Assembly (NCBI GenBank): GCA_937946835.1
Contig: CALFAV010000030.1
Span: forward strand, 62,001-126,000
Source of the DNA: an uncultured Verrucomicrobiae bacterium
GTDB lineage: Bacteria; Verrucomicrobiota; Verrucomicrobiia; Limisphaerales; J093
DNA length: 64,000 nucleotides
Direction: 5' to 3'
The notes under the pieces were generated by a model. That model did no database searches. It saw only the letters and a list, made by a program, of their open reading frames with translations, and had not been told where the DNA came from. Of the stretch, positions 24,539 through 33,506 are shown one piece after another (the stretch's first letter is position 1; every line of letters begins with the position of its first letter). Position numbers and translations under genes: made by a program.

Positions 24539-25915
24539 ATGACGCTGACGGAAAAAATTCTGGCCCGCGCCGCCGGGCGCGCGCGCGTGGAGGCCGGGGA
24601 AAACCTCTGGGTCAACGCGGACATCCTCATGACCCACGATGTGTGCGGCCCCGGCACCATCGGCGTGTTCAAGCGCGAGTTCGGCCCGCGGGCGCGCGTC
24701 TGGGACCCGCGCAAGATCGTCATCATCCCGGACCACTACATTTTCACCGCCGACTCGAACTCGAACCGGAACGTGAACCTGCTGCGCGAGTTCGTGCGCG
24801 AGCAGGGCATCGAGTACTTCTACGACGTGATTGATGACCCGGCGGGCACCTGGCAGTTCGACCCCGCCCGCGGGGACCTGGCCCGGCAGTACGGCTCGCG
24901 CTACGCCGGTGTCTGCCACAGCGCCCTGCCCCAGAAGGGCCACACCCGGCCGGGCGAGGTGCTTTTCGGCACCGATTCCCACACCTGCACCGCCGGCGCC
25001 TTCAACGAATTTGCCACCGGCATCGGCAACACCGACGCCGGCTTCGTTATGGGCACCGGCAAACTCCTGATCAAGGTGCCCGAGACGATGCATTTCCGCC
25101 TCGAGGGCGCGCTTCCCCCCGGCGTCATGGCCAAGGACCTCATCCTGCACATCATCGGCGAGATCGGGTTCGACGGCGCCACGTACCGGGCCATGCAGTT
25201 CGACGGCCCGGGTGTGGCCACGCTCACGATGGACGACCGCATGACCATCGCCAACATGGCCATCGAGGCCGGCGGCAAAAACGGCATCTTCCCCTTCGAC
25301 GCCCGCACCGCCGAGTACGTCGAGGCCCGCACCCGCCTCAACGGGACCAAACGCGAGTACGAGCCGGTCGAGCCGGACCGCGACCAGAAGTTTGTGTACG
25401 AGCTGGTGATCGAGCTGGACAAACTGGAGCCGCTCGTGGCCTGCCATCCCGACCCCGCGCAGCGGCGCAAGGCCCGGGAGCTGGAGTCGGTGAAACTGGA
25501 CCGGGCCTACATCGGTTCCTGCACCGGGGGCAAAACCAGTGATTTCATCGAGTTCGCCCGGGTGGTCCGGGGTCGCCGGGTCAAAATTGACACCTTCGGC
25601 GTGCCCGCCACGCCGGAGATCGTGCACGACCTGCAGAGCACCCGCTGGGGCGAAAAAACCATCTGGCAAATCCTGCTCGAGGCCGGGGTGCGGCTGACCG
25701 AAAACGCCGGCTGCGCCGCCTGCCTGGGCGGCCCGGTGGACACCTTCGGCCGCATCAACCAACCGGGCCTCAAGTGCATCAGCGCCACCAACCGGAACTT
25801 CCCCGGCCGCATGGGACACAAGGAATCCCAGGTCTTCCTCGCCTCCCCGGCCACGGTGGCGGCCAGTGCCCTGACCGGCCACATCACCGACCCACGCGAG
25901 TTCTTGCCGGCTTGA
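24539..25915 (+). CDS. leuC: 3-isopropylmalate dehydratase large subunit-like hydro-lyase
   Basis: A 458-residue aconitase-superfamily enzyme. The three [4Fe-4S] ligands are visible as C328 (GSCTGGK) and C392/C395 (GCAACLGGP). Substrate-site segments include GTDSHTCTAGAFNEFATGIG (144-163) and NRNFPGRMG near the end. LeuC isomerises 2- to 3-isopropylmalate with the small subunit LeuD. No leuD, leuA or leuB is next to it. The sequence has an extra segment (about 97-120, DDPAGTWQFDPARGD), so a homoaconitase/LeuC2-like or other hydro-lyase role is possible. The start is the ATG at 24539, not the upstream in-frame start at 24524. Confidence 0.85.
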   Translation: MTLTEKILARAAGRARVEAGENLWVNADILMTHDVCGPGTIGVFKREFGPRARVWDPRKIVIIPDHYIFTADSNSNRNVNLLREFVREQGIEYFYDVIDDPAGTWQFDPARGDLARQYGSRYAGVCHSALPQKGHTRPGEVLFGTDSHTCTAGAFNEFATGIGNTDAGFVMGTGKLLIKVPETMHFRLEGALPPGVMAKDLILHIIGEIGFDGATYRAMQFDGPGVATLTMDDRMTIANMAIEAGGKNGIFPFDARTAEYVEARTRLNGTKREYEPVEPDRDQKFVYELVIELDKLEPLVACHPDPAQRRKARELESVKLDRAYIGSCTGGKTSDFIEFARVVRGRRVKIDTFGVPATPEIVHDLQSTRWGEKTIWQILLEAGVRLTENAGCAACLGGPVDTFGRINQPGLKCISATNRNFPGRMGHKESQVFLASPATVAASALTGHITDPREFLPA

Positions 25916-25932
25916 AACCGCGTCGCGCGGTT
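25916..25932 (+). terminator. Stem-loop directly after the leuC-like gene
   Basis: AACCGCG (25916-25922), loop TCG, CGCGGTT (25926-25932). A perfect 7-bp stem begins on the base after the stop codon, without a T tract. Confidence 0.5.
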
Positions 25933-25946
25933 GGGGATTCCAGCCG

Positions 25947-25962
25947 CCGGGAAGAATCCCGG
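25947..25962. terminator. Second stem-loop between convergent genes
   Basis: CCGGGA (25947-25952), loop AGAA, TCCCGG (25957-25962). It is the second of two hairpins in the 136-bp space between the leuC-like gene and the Gfo/Idh gene and may act on either strand. Confidence 0.35.
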
Positions 25963-26051
25963 TTCACTCCCGAGTGCGGGTCCATTGCTTGCCAAGAGGC
26001 GAGCAAGTCCGGGCTGCTCTCCGCGCCCGAAAAAGGCGGGTCCGGGCCGCT

Positions 26052-27401
26052 TCAGATCCTCCACCCCGGCCGGTACTCGCGGTGCAGCAGGGCGTCGGCA
26101 CGGGGGTGGTTGAGGATGCGTCCTTCGAGCGCGTCGTACTCGATCGGGCCTTCGACCAGTCCGGCGAGGTTGGCCAGTTGCAACAGTTCCGTGAGCGGGC
26201 CGCCCAGTCGGAACGGGGAGAAGGTCTGCCCGCGTCCTTTGCACGCCTCGAGCCATTCCCGGTGGTGATTGTCAGTGCGTGGCAGGGTTTCGGGCGGGCC
26301 GCCCTTGAAGCCTTCGAAACGGTCCTCGGGCAGCAGTACGTAGCGGGTGTTCCACGGACACTCGGAATAGAGCGCGCCTTTGCTGCCCACCAGCAGATCG
26401 CCCCAGCCGCCCATCGGCCAGCCGAGCATCAGGTCGGCGGGCGGCTTTTCCCTGGCGTAGAGCACCAGCTTCGCCGGGGGCAGGGGGCCGCGCGCGGGAA
26501 ACTCCAGCACCGTGCGTGAGGCGCGCGGGTACCCCTCGGCGTTGACCTCGGAGGGCCAGGTTTGCACGCGGATGCGGTGACCGCCCGGGGTGGCGGCCGC
26601 CCCCGGTTTCCAGACCAGGTCCAACTGCAGGGCGCGGAAGGCGATGTTCGCCGTGTGACAGCCGAAATCCCCCACGATGCCGCTGCCGAAGGCCCGCCAA
26701 CCCCGCCAGGCGCCCGGCAGGTAGCACGGGTGATAGGGGCGAAATTCGGCCGGGCCGAGCCACCGGTCCCAATCCAGGGTTTCCGGCACAGGGGGCGTGT
26801 CCCTGGGCCGTTCCAGCGGGCCGTTGCCGCCGTCGAACCAGACGTGCGCCTCCCGGATTTCCCCCAGCACACCGCCCCGGGCCAGTTCCACTGCGCGGCG
26901 CAGTGCCCCCGCGGCGGAACCCTGGTTGCCCATTTGCGTGACCACGCCGTGGCGTTGGGCCGCTTCGCGCAAGGCCCGCGCCTCGCGGACGGTGCGGGTG
27001 AGCGGTTTCTCGCAGTAAACGTGTTTGCCGCGCTCGATGGCGGCGAGGGCCGCCACGGCGTGGGTGTGGTCCGGGGTGGACACGATCACCGCGTCAATCT
27101 CCCCGCCCATTTCATCCAACATGCGGCGGAAGTCTTTGAAGACCCGGGCGCGGGGATACTTCTTGAAGGTGTCGGCGGCGTGCGCGTGATCCACGTCGCA
27201 CAGGGCCACGATCGTTTCTCCCAGCGCGGCCACCTGGTCCAGGTTGCTGCGCCCCTGGCCGGCCGCGCCGATGGCGGCGACCCGCAGTTGGTCGTTGGCG
27301 GCGGCGGCCAGCGCGCGGCGCTTGTTGGGCAGGATCAACAACTGGCTCGTCACGAGCGCGGATGCGGTCAGGAATCGCCGGCGGGGGAGGGAGTTTTTCA
27401 T
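26052..27401 (-). CDS. Tat-exported Gfo/Idh/MocA-family oxidoreductase
   Basis: A 449-residue dehydrogenase. A twin-arginine signal (LPRRRFLTASALVTSQLLIL at about 5-24) precedes the NAD-binding fold (LRVAAIGAAGQGRSN, then ALCDVD). The family motif CEKPLTRTVREAR contains the conserved EKP lysine, and the C-terminal domain contains DFGCHTANIAF with a likely catalytic histidine. Members of this type oxidise or isomerise sugars and inositols; exported copies are very common in Verrucomicrobiota and Planctomycetota. The start is the ATG at 27401; the upstream in-frame ATG at 27440 would put 13 residues before the Tat signal. The substrate is unknown. Confidence 0.9.
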   Translation of the reverse strand: MKNSLPRRRFLTASALVTSQLLILPNKRRALAAAANDQLRVAAIGAAGQGRSNLDQVAALGETIVALCDVDHAHAADTFKKYPRARVFKDFRRMLDEMGGEIDAVIVSTPDHTHAVAALAAIERGKHVYCEKPLTRTVREARALREAAQRHGVVTQMGNQGSAAGALRRAVELARGGVLGEIREAHVWFDGGNGPLERPRDTPPVPETLDWDRWLGPAEFRPYHPCYLPGAWRGWRAFGSGIVGDFGCHTANIAFRALQLDLVWKPGAAATPGGHRIRVQTWPSEVNAEGYPRASRTVLEFPARGPLPPAKLVLYAREKPPADLMLGWPMGGWGDLLVGSKGALYSECPWNTRYVLLPEDRFEGFKGGPPETLPRTDNHHREWLEACKGRGQTFSPFRLGGPLTELLQLANLAGLVEGPIEYDALEGRILNHPRADALLHREYRPGWRI

Positions 27402-27669
27402 GCGTGGTGAAATCGGCCCGTCGCCCGTGGCCCCGGCCAAGTTGGCCGGAGGGGTTGGGGGCGGCGACGGCCAGAGCCTCCGGTACCGGAGCGGGAAAGT
27501 CCAGCCCGGAGGCGGTCCACAGAAGACGGGGATCCGGGCCTCCAGCCCGCAGGAGAACCGCCGCGGTTGGTGGGATGCTCCTCGTGTCGGTCGGACAAAC
27601 CGCGCGGTGGTCCCCGCGCGCGGCGGGCCTCGCGCCGGTCCAGCGGGGGTGTTGTTCCGGCGGGGATGT

Positions 27670-29040
27670 TTACCGCTCGGCCGTCTGTTGGCCGGCGGGC
27701 CGGAGGTCGAAGCAGGAGAGCGTTTCGTGGTAGCGGAGGTAGAGTCGCCGGCGGTGGATCACCGGGTGGGCCCAGGCGTCGTTGACCCGTTCGGAGACCA
27801 GCCGGAAACGACCGCGTTCCCTCAGTCCCTCGGCCGTCGGCTCGAGCAGCGCCATTTCCCCCTCCTGGCTCAGGCAGTACAACCGGCCGTCGGCATACAA
27901 CACCGAACCCATCGCCAGGTTGCCCAGGCGATGGCGGACGTGGCCCGAGCGCGCGTCCAGGGCGTACCAGCCCTTGTCGCGGCGGTACCAGGACCCGTAG
28001 AGCGTGTCTCCCACCGCGACCACGCCTCCGTGGCAGGTATCCGCGTGGGTGGACCAGATGCGTTCGACAAAAACCGCGTCCCCGGTCCGGCGCAGGCGAA
28101 ACAGGCCGCCGTCCTCGGTGTCCGGCGCGGTTACAAACACCGCGTCGCCGACCAGTACCGGGGTCAGGGCAATCACCGAGTAGCGGGTGCGCAGCGGCCG
28201 GGTCCAGAGCAGCGCGCCGGAGTCGGCGTCCACGCCGTACAAATGCCGCAGCGAGCAGCCCACCAAGAGGCGGCGTCCCTGCCATTCGAGCAGGATGGGG
28301 GAGGCGTAGCTGGCGGGGTCGGTCTCGCCGGCCGGTTCGGCCACACGCACGTGCGCGGGCGGGGCGTCGGAGCCCAGGCGCAGCGGTTCGCTCTGCCAGC
28401 GGGTGGCGCCGGTTTGCGCGTCCAGGGCCACGACCAGGGCCCGGGATCCCCCGGCCGTGGCCAAAACACGGTCGCGGTCCACCACGAGGTGCTCACTTAA
28501 CGCCCAGGTGATGTTTTTGCCGCCGAACCGCTCGAACAGTTCGACGGCCCAAAGTTCCCGGCCGGTCGCGGCATCCAGGCAGGCCACCCGGCCGTGGGCG
28601 TTGAGGTGGTAAAGCCGGCCGGCGGCATAGGTGCACCCGGCCCGCGCCCCGGGATACGGCGTGCGCCAGGCGCGGCCGTTTTTCGCCTGCCAGACAAGCC
28701 GGCCTTCCGAATCAAGGGCGAAGATGTGCAACTCGTCGCCGACGTCGCCGGTCAGGTACAGGCGCTCGCCGACCACGATCGGGGCGGAGTAGCCCCGGCC
28801 GAGGTGACCGGTCTGCCAGAGCTTTGGCGGCCCGTCCGGGGGCCATTCGGACCGCAGGCCGGTTTCGGGGCACAGGCCGTCGCGACGCGGACCGCGCCAT
28901 TGCGGCCAATCCGGCTCGGGCGAGGCGATCAGGCGGGGGAACGCCGGCGTGGAGGATGTCGGGGCGTCGTCGCCCAGACTGGGCACCGCCAACTCGACGG
29001 CCGGCACCAGGCACAGGAACGGGGCGATTCGCAGATTCAT
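27670..29040 (-). CDS. Secreted PQQ-type beta-propeller protein
   Basis: A 456-residue protein with a short signal peptide (about 1-23) and the opening DWPQWRGPRRDGL, characteristic of PQQ-binding-like (BamB-related) propellers in Verrucomicrobiota and Planctomycetota. Repeats of the type G-x-x-Y-x-L-x-A-x-x-G-R-x-x-W recur about every 45-55 residues (LDSEGRLVWQ, LDAATGRELWAV, LDAQTGATRWQ, VDADSGALLWTR). No PQQ-dehydrogenase catalytic residues were identified, so it is probably structural or a binding protein. It starts 19 bp after the M14 carboxypeptidase stop, which suggests one transcript. Confidence 0.82.
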   Translation of the reverse strand: MNLRIAPFLCLVPAVELAVPSLGDDAPTSSTPAFPRLIASPEPDWPQWRGPRRDGLCPETGLRSEWPPDGPPKLWQTGHLGRGYSAPIVVGERLYLTGDVGDELHIFALDSEGRLVWQAKNGRAWRTPYPGARAGCTYAAGRLYHLNAHGRVACLDAATGRELWAVELFERFGGKNITWALSEHLVVDRDRVLATAGGSRALVVALDAQTGATRWQSEPLRLGSDAPPAHVRVAEPAGETDPASYASPILLEWQGRRLLVGCSLRHLYGVDADSGALLWTRPLRTRYSVIALTPVLVGDAVFVTAPDTEDGGLFRLRRTGDAVFVERIWSTHADTCHGGVVAVGDTLYGSWYRRDKGWYALDARSGHVRHRLGNLAMGSVLYADGRLYCLSQEGEMALLEPTAEGLRERGRFRLVSERVNDAWAHPVIHRRRLYLRYHETLSCFDLRPAGQQTAER

Positions 29041-29059
29041 CGGGAGAAGTGCGGGCGGC

Positions 29060-32038
29060 TCAGAGGGGCAGCGGTTGGCGGGCGCCCAAACCCGGGCCGT
29101 ACACCACCGCGTTCAAAAACACCCGCAACGTGCCGCGGGTGGCGCCCCGGAAGGTGGGCGGCGTGGCGAAGAGGATGATCTGACCGCGGCCCAGGCTTTC
29201 CCGGGTAACCCAGGCGGTGTTGGCGATGCGGGGGGCGGCCTCGGGCCAGAGCAGGCCGCTCAGCCGCAGGTGCATTTCCGTGCCGGGCGGTAAGGCAGCC
29301 CAGCCCACGCGGGCTGGTTCCGGCTTGTCCTTGCCCGGGTCTTTTACGGTCGAGCCGGCCGGCGTTTCGGAGCTGCCCGCCGGTGCGCCGGCCGGGTTTT
29401 GCTGTGCCGCTGCGACCGGGGTCAGGAAGCCGTAACGGATGGGTGCCTCGACCCCGTCGGCGGCCATCAACGTGCTGCGTCGGTCGGCCAGCAGGGGCAG
29501 CGGCTCCTGGCAGCCAAAGGTCAGCCAACTGTTGGTGTCCACCCGACCGGCCAGCAGTGCGCCCTGCGGCATGAAGAGGGCCTGCCAGGTGTCGCGGCGC
29601 CGGAGTTCTTTCTCCTCGGGATGCGCCCCGCCCACGGCTTGCCAGGGATATTCCAGTCGGAGGGGCGGTTGGTGGGACCACAGCAGGTCGGCGGGCACCG
29701 GCGGGTTGGTCCGCGCCAGCCATTCCCGCAGAATGACCAGTTCGTAATCGGCCAACCGCCCGAGCACCTCCGGCAAGGGGCGCACCTTGCTGAAGGCGGC
29801 GGCCTCGGGGGTGAACCGCCCGGTGGCGCTGCCGATGGCGATCAGGGTCCCGCCCTGCCGCACCCAGTCTTTGAGCGTGTCCAAGGTCAGGCGGTTGGTG
29901 CCGGTCCAGCCCCCGGGCAGGACCAGCACGTTGTAGCGGGTCAGGTCGGGCTCGGCGCCCGCGTCCAGGTGGGAATGTCGGATGCCCAGATGGTGATCGA
30001 GGGTGTGCCAGAGCGCGCCGTAATCGGTGATGTCCGTTTGTTCGCGCCCGAGCAGGGCCGCCCGGGGCGGCTCCAGGCGCCGGAAATACCGTCCGCCCAG
30101 ATCGGGCAGGTCGCCGGCACCCAGACCGCTGGTTACAAGAGCAACCCGCAGCCCCAGGTCACGGGCCGTCCGGTTCACCTCGGTGCCGAGGTCGCCGGCG
30201 AAGGTGCGGTTGTCCAGGGGGAGGACCAGCACAGAACCGCGGGCAAAGTCCGTCTGGTCGAAACGAAACGCCCGCTCGGCCACGCGCACCTGCACGCCGC
30301 GTTCCAGCAATCGGGCCGCGGCGGCCACGCTGAGGTCATCCGCCCCGTCGAAGACGTAGGCCACCGGGAGGGTGGTGGCGGGCGCGGGGCCGACGGCCGG
30401 CGAGGCGTCCGCGTAGGGTTGCGCGCCCTCGGGCAGGTCCGTGGGCAGGGTGAGGGCCTCAAGCCCGAAGAACAGGGGCAGATTCCATGCCGTGGTGTCG
30501 TAGAGGCGGGAACGACCGAGGCGGAGCAGTTCCTGACGTTCCTCCTGCAGGGCGGTCTCGGACAGACGCGGGTCGAATTCCAGCAGTGCGGCCACCAGGT
30601 GACCCAGGGGCTGGCGGTTGGGGATCAAGACCGTGCCCGCGGGCAGGTTGGTGTGGGTGACCTGACGGCCGAGCGGGTCGGTGGCCCTTTCCGCCGTGAA
30701 GTCCCGAGGGGCTTGGTACAATTCCAGGCCGTGCAGGCGCAACAGCTCCATCAGGGCGCGCCAGCGGGAGGTGTTGGCCGAGGGCAGGACCGCGAAGGTG
30801 CGGTGCCCGTACGGTCCGGCCGGATCGAGGGCCAGCTGGCGCGTGTCCCGCAGGTGTTGGAGGAGTTCCCGGGCGTGCGCCCGGGCGGTGCGGAGGTTGG
30901 CCAGGGTGCCGATGACATGGTGTTGCACCGATTCGCCGTAGCCGAGGATGCGCCGCTCGGGTCGGCGCACCCCGTCTTCGGCGATTCGGGCCTGTTCGTA
31001 AAGGATGCCCACCGCGCCGCGGTAGGAGACGTAGGCGTCGGAGTAGCCGGGGTACCATTCCTCGTGCCACTCGCCGGTGTAGTAAACCAGCCCGTGGCGG
31101 TCGAAGGCGGCCGCCTGGTCGCGGGCGAAGACCTCACTCCAGCGCGCGCGGGAGGCGGGGATGTGGGGGTTGATCGGTTCGCGCGGCGGCGAGAACAAGT
31201 GGGTATCCTGGGCGCCCATGCCGTGCGCGTCCACGAACAGCACCGGATTCCAGCGACCGACCTCGCGCAGGCGCCCGCGGGTTTCCGGATGCACGGCCCA
31301 GAGCCAGTCCCGGTTCAGGTCGAAGAGGTAGTGGTTGCCGCGGCCGTAGGGCCAGTAGCCCCGGTGCACCAGGGATTGGTCGTCCACGTTGGGCTGGGTG
31401 CCGCGGTGTTCGGCGATCATTTTGACAAAGCGCTCCCGGCCGTCGGGATTCATCAAGGGGTCCACCAGGATGACCAGGTCCTCCCGCAACCGGTTCACGT
31501 CCGGATCGGTCCCGGCGATCAGGTGGTACAGCACGGCCAGCGCCGCGTCGGAGCCTTCGGTTTCGTCCCCGTGAATCGTGTAGGCCAGCCAGGCCACGGC
31601 CGGCAGGCTCGGGAGCAGTTTTTCCGCCTCGGCGTCGGGGCATTGGCGCGGATCGGCGAAGCGGGCCAGGTCGGCCTGAAGCGCGTCCAGCCGGGTCAGA
31701 TGACGGGGGGCCGTCACCACCATGTAGTACAGGGGACGGCCTTCATGGCTGCGCGCGTACTCGACCAGGCGCGTGCGGTCCGGGGCGGCGGCCGTCCAGG
31801 CCTTCAAACACCGCTCGATCTCGACCGGGTGGGTGGCGCGCTGCCCCGGCCGAAAACCCAGCAGGGACTCGGGTGTCGGCACGGCCGGGTCGTAAGTGGC
31901 GCCCGGAAAAAACTCCGGGGGCGGTGCCAGCTCCTTGAGTTCGGTGGGAGGCAGGGCTGCCCGGCCCGGGAGGGCGGGGGAGCCCAGCGCGCCGGCGAAC
32001 ACCAGTGCACCCGGCAGGATGCGGCGGAGCAGTTGCAT
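29060..32038 (-). CDS. Large M14-family zinc carboxypeptidase, secreted
   Basis: A 992-residue protein from the ATG at 32038, which gives a signal peptide (about 1-26). The M14 domain spans about 45-360: zinc ligands H156-x-x-E159 (TIHGDETEGSD) and H272 (VDAHGMG), the NPDG motif at 197-200, NRD at 242-244, and the catalytic glutamate in GILYEQA (E348). The C-terminal 600 residues include a class I glutamine-amidotransferase-like segment (VLVLPGGW near residue 700), as in a large M14 subfamily of unknown specificity. A Pro/Ala/Thr-rich linker lies near the end. It probably trims peptides in the periplasm. The frame is open upstream to 32185 but without signal-peptide character. Confidence 0.88.
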   Translation of the reverse strand: MQLLRRILPGALVFAGALGSPALPGRAALPPTELKELAPPPEFFPGATYDPAVPTPESLLGFRPGQRATHPVEIERCLKAWTAAAPDRTRLVEYARSHEGRPLYYMVVTAPRHLTRLDALQADLARFADPRQCPDAEAEKLLPSLPAVAWLAYTIHGDETEGSDAALAVLYHLIAGTDPDVNRLREDLVILVDPLMNPDGRERFVKMIAEHRGTQPNVDDQSLVHRGYWPYGRGNHYLFDLNRDWLWAVHPETRGRLREVGRWNPVLFVDAHGMGAQDTHLFSPPREPINPHIPASRARWSEVFARDQAAAFDRHGLVYYTGEWHEEWYPGYSDAYVSYRGAVGILYEQARIAEDGVRRPERRILGYGESVQHHVIGTLANLRTARAHARELLQHLRDTRQLALDPAGPYGHRTFAVLPSANTSRWRALMELLRLHGLELYQAPRDFTAERATDPLGRQVTHTNLPAGTVLIPNRQPLGHLVAALLEFDPRLSETALQEERQELLRLGRSRLYDTTAWNLPLFFGLEALTLPTDLPEGAQPYADASPAVGPAPATTLPVAYVFDGADDLSVAAAARLLERGVQVRVAERAFRFDQTDFARGSVLVLPLDNRTFAGDLGTEVNRTARDLGLRVALVTSGLGAGDLPDLGGRYFRRLEPPRAALLGREQTDITDYGALWHTLDHHLGIRHSHLDAGAEPDLTRYNVLVLPGGWTGTNRLTLDTLKDWVRQGGTLIAIGSATGRFTPEAAAFSKVRPLPEVLGRLADYELVILREWLARTNPPVPADLLWSHQPPLRLEYPWQAVGGAHPEEKELRRRDTWQALFMPQGALLAGRVDTNSWLTFGCQEPLPLLADRRSTLMAADGVEAPIRYGFLTPVAAAQQNPAGAPAGSSETPAGSTVKDPGKDKPEPARVGWAALPPGTEMHLRLSGLLWPEAAPRIANTAWVTRESLGRGQIILFATPPTFRGATRGTLRVFLNAVVYGPGLGARQPLPL

Positions 32039-32054
32039 GGTATGCGTGGCGGGC

Positions 32055-32082
32055 AGGGTAATGGGTCGGCGTCCCGGTGCAA
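32055..32082 (-). promoter_or_regulatory. Predicted promoter of the M14 peptidase - PQQ operon
   Basis: On the minus strand TTGCAC (32077-32082), 16 nt, TACCCT (32055-32060). The ATG at 32038 follows 16 nt after the -10, giving a leader of about 10 nt. Confidence 0.45.
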
Positions 32083-32466
32083 GCCGGGCCGGTCGGGGAG
32101 CAGCGGGGTGTGGGGTGCGGCTGATTGCGAAAGCCGGAAGCTCCAGCCCGAAACCAGCGCACAGCCTGGGAGCCGTGCCGGCCATGAGCCCAACCGATCG
32201 CGGGCCGGCCGGGCGGAGGTGCCGGGCGGGGGCGGGCGTTCCAGAGCACCCGTTCGCCGCTTCCCCTCGGACCGGGATGCGGACGGGGAATTTCCGCCGT
32301 GGGAATCAGGCGCCCCTCCGAAGCCGGGCACCGCGCTGTGGGCGGAAGAGAAAGCGGGAATTTTTTGCTGGCGCCGGGCAGGTCCTTTGCTACTTTTTGC
32401 GGCCCGCGTGGAGGGACGGTTGGACCTCCGGCGGGAAGGGAATAAACCTGTGCAGCAATTGGCACC
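32083..32466. other. Divergent intergenic region, M14 peptidase / dksA-like
   Basis: About 384 bp without a credible gene. Near its right end are the AT-rich runs TTTTTTGCTG (32361-32370) and TACTTTTT (32391-32398), possibly a weak promoter for the dksA-like gene (best hexamers TTGCTG and TACTTT, but 20 nt apart). GGGAAGGGA before the GTG may serve as a ribosome binding site. Nothing else was recognised. Confidence 0.4.
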
Positions 32467-33072
32467 GTGACACAGAAAAAAACCGGAGCATCGAAAAGCG
32501 CGGCCGCCGCGAATCGCCCGAAGGTCGTCCCGGCGGCCACGGCGGCGGCCATTCTGGGGCAGCCCGTGGCCAAGCCCACGAGAAAAAAAGCTCGTGACGA
32601 AGCCCAACGGGACACGGTTCGTCCGGAGTGGCGCAAGTATTACGATCGCCTGCTGGAGTTGCGGGAGCGCCTGTTGCAGCAAATGAACGGGCTGGCCAAG
32701 GAGTCCGCCGAGGAGTTGGAGGGCTACAGCCTGCACATGGCTGACTCGGGCACGGACAACTTTGACCGCGATTTCGCCCTGAGCCTGTTGTCGTCCGACC
32801 AGGATGCCATTTACGAGATTGACGAGGCGATCAAGCGCATCCAGAAGGGCACCTACGGCATCTGTGAACTGACGCACAAACCCATTCCCAAGGCCCGGCT
32901 GGACGCGATTCCCTGGACCCGCTTCACCGTCGAGGCCCAGGCCCAGTTGGAGCGCGAAGGCCTGCTGCGCCAGCGCAAGCTGGGCAGCCTGGGGGTGGTG
33001 GACGCGGTCGCCCCGCCGGAGGTGGACGAGGATCTGGAAGAAGAGGAAAAGCCCGTTAAAGAGAAGGAGTAG
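32467..33072 (+). CDS. DksA/TraR-like protein with a degenerate zinc finger
   Basis: A 201-residue protein with a GTG start. A basic Ala-rich N-terminal tail (1-50) is followed by a coiled-coil segment (55-125) and the family signature DNFDRDFAL (97-105). The D-x-E-x-AIKRIQKGTYGIC context leads into the zinc-finger region. Only C133 of the usual four cysteines remains (the others read H137 and non-metal residues), so zinc binding is probably lost. A Glu-rich tail ends the protein. DksA proteins bind the RNA polymerase secondary channel and modulate rRNA and stress promoters. It sits 6 bp upstream of rpmG and rpsR, linking it to ribosome supply. Confidence 0.8.
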   Translation: MTQKKTGASKSAAAANRPKVVPAATAAAILGQPVAKPTRKKARDEAQRDTVRPEWRKYYDRLLELRERLLQQMNGLAKESAEELEGYSLHMADSGTDNFDRDFALSLLSSDQDAIYEIDEAIKRIQKGTYGICELTHKPIPKARLDAIPWTRFTVEAQAQLEREGLLRQRKLGSLGVVDAVAPPEVDEDLEEEEKPVKEKE

Positions 33073-33078
33073 CCGGAT

Positions 33079-33246
33079 ATGCCCCGCGAGATCGTTACCT
33101 TGGAGTGCACGGAGGCGCGCAAGGAAGGCAAGCCGCCTTCCCGCTATCAGGCCTCTCGGAACAAGAAGACCCAGACCGAGCGGCTTGAGTTGAAGAAGTA
33201 CAACCGCTTCCTGCGCCGCCACACCCTGCACCGCGAAATCAAGTAA
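33079..33246 (+). CDS. rpmG: 50S ribosomal protein L33
   Basis: A 55-residue protein reading [20 protein letters not shown] at the start, with a Y-x-x-S-R-N-K-K segment and the basic ending [16 protein letters not shown], typical of bacterial L33. It carries a single cysteine, so it is the zinc-free (C-minus) form. It lies between the DksA-like gene (6 bp) and rpsR (5 bp) in one operon. Confidence 0.93.
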   Translation: MPREIVTLECTEARKEGKPPSRYQASRNKKTQTERLELKKYNRFLRRHTLHREIK

Positions 33247-33251
33247 GCCCC

Positions 33252-33506
33252 ATGCCCCGCAAAACCAACCTGGAAAGAACGGACAGCCGCCGGCGGCCGC
33301 TGGGGGAAATGCGCACTTCCCGGCCCCGGCCCAAGGTGGATTTCCCCCTCGAGTCGTTGGACTTCAAAAACGTCAATTTGCTCAAGCAGTTTGTCACCGA
33401 CGCCGGTCGTATCCTGCCCCGCAAATACACCGGCCTCCCCGCCCGGTACCAGCGGCGCATGGCCCGGGCGGTGAAGCGGGCGCGGCAGATGTTGTTGATG
33501 AAGTAA
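33252..33506 (+). CDS. rpsR: 30S ribosomal protein S18
   Basis: An 84-residue protein. The S18 core is clear: VDFPLESLDFKNVNLLKQFV, then GRILPRKYTGLPARYQRRMARAVKRAR. The N-terminal 30 residues are a lineage-specific basic extension. It is the last gene of the dksA-like - rpmG - rpsR operon. The usual partners rpsF, ssb and rplI are not here. Confidence 0.96.
   Translation: MPRKTNLERTDSRRRPLGEMRTSRPRPKVDFPLESLDFKNVNLLKQFVTDAGRILPRKYTGLPARYQRRMARAVKRARQMLLMK

Noticed and set aside
27402-27669. Possible gene in the 268-bp space between the Gfo/Idh and PQQ genes
   Set aside because: Open frames on both strands are low-complexity shadows running in from neighbours; no start with coding character was seen.
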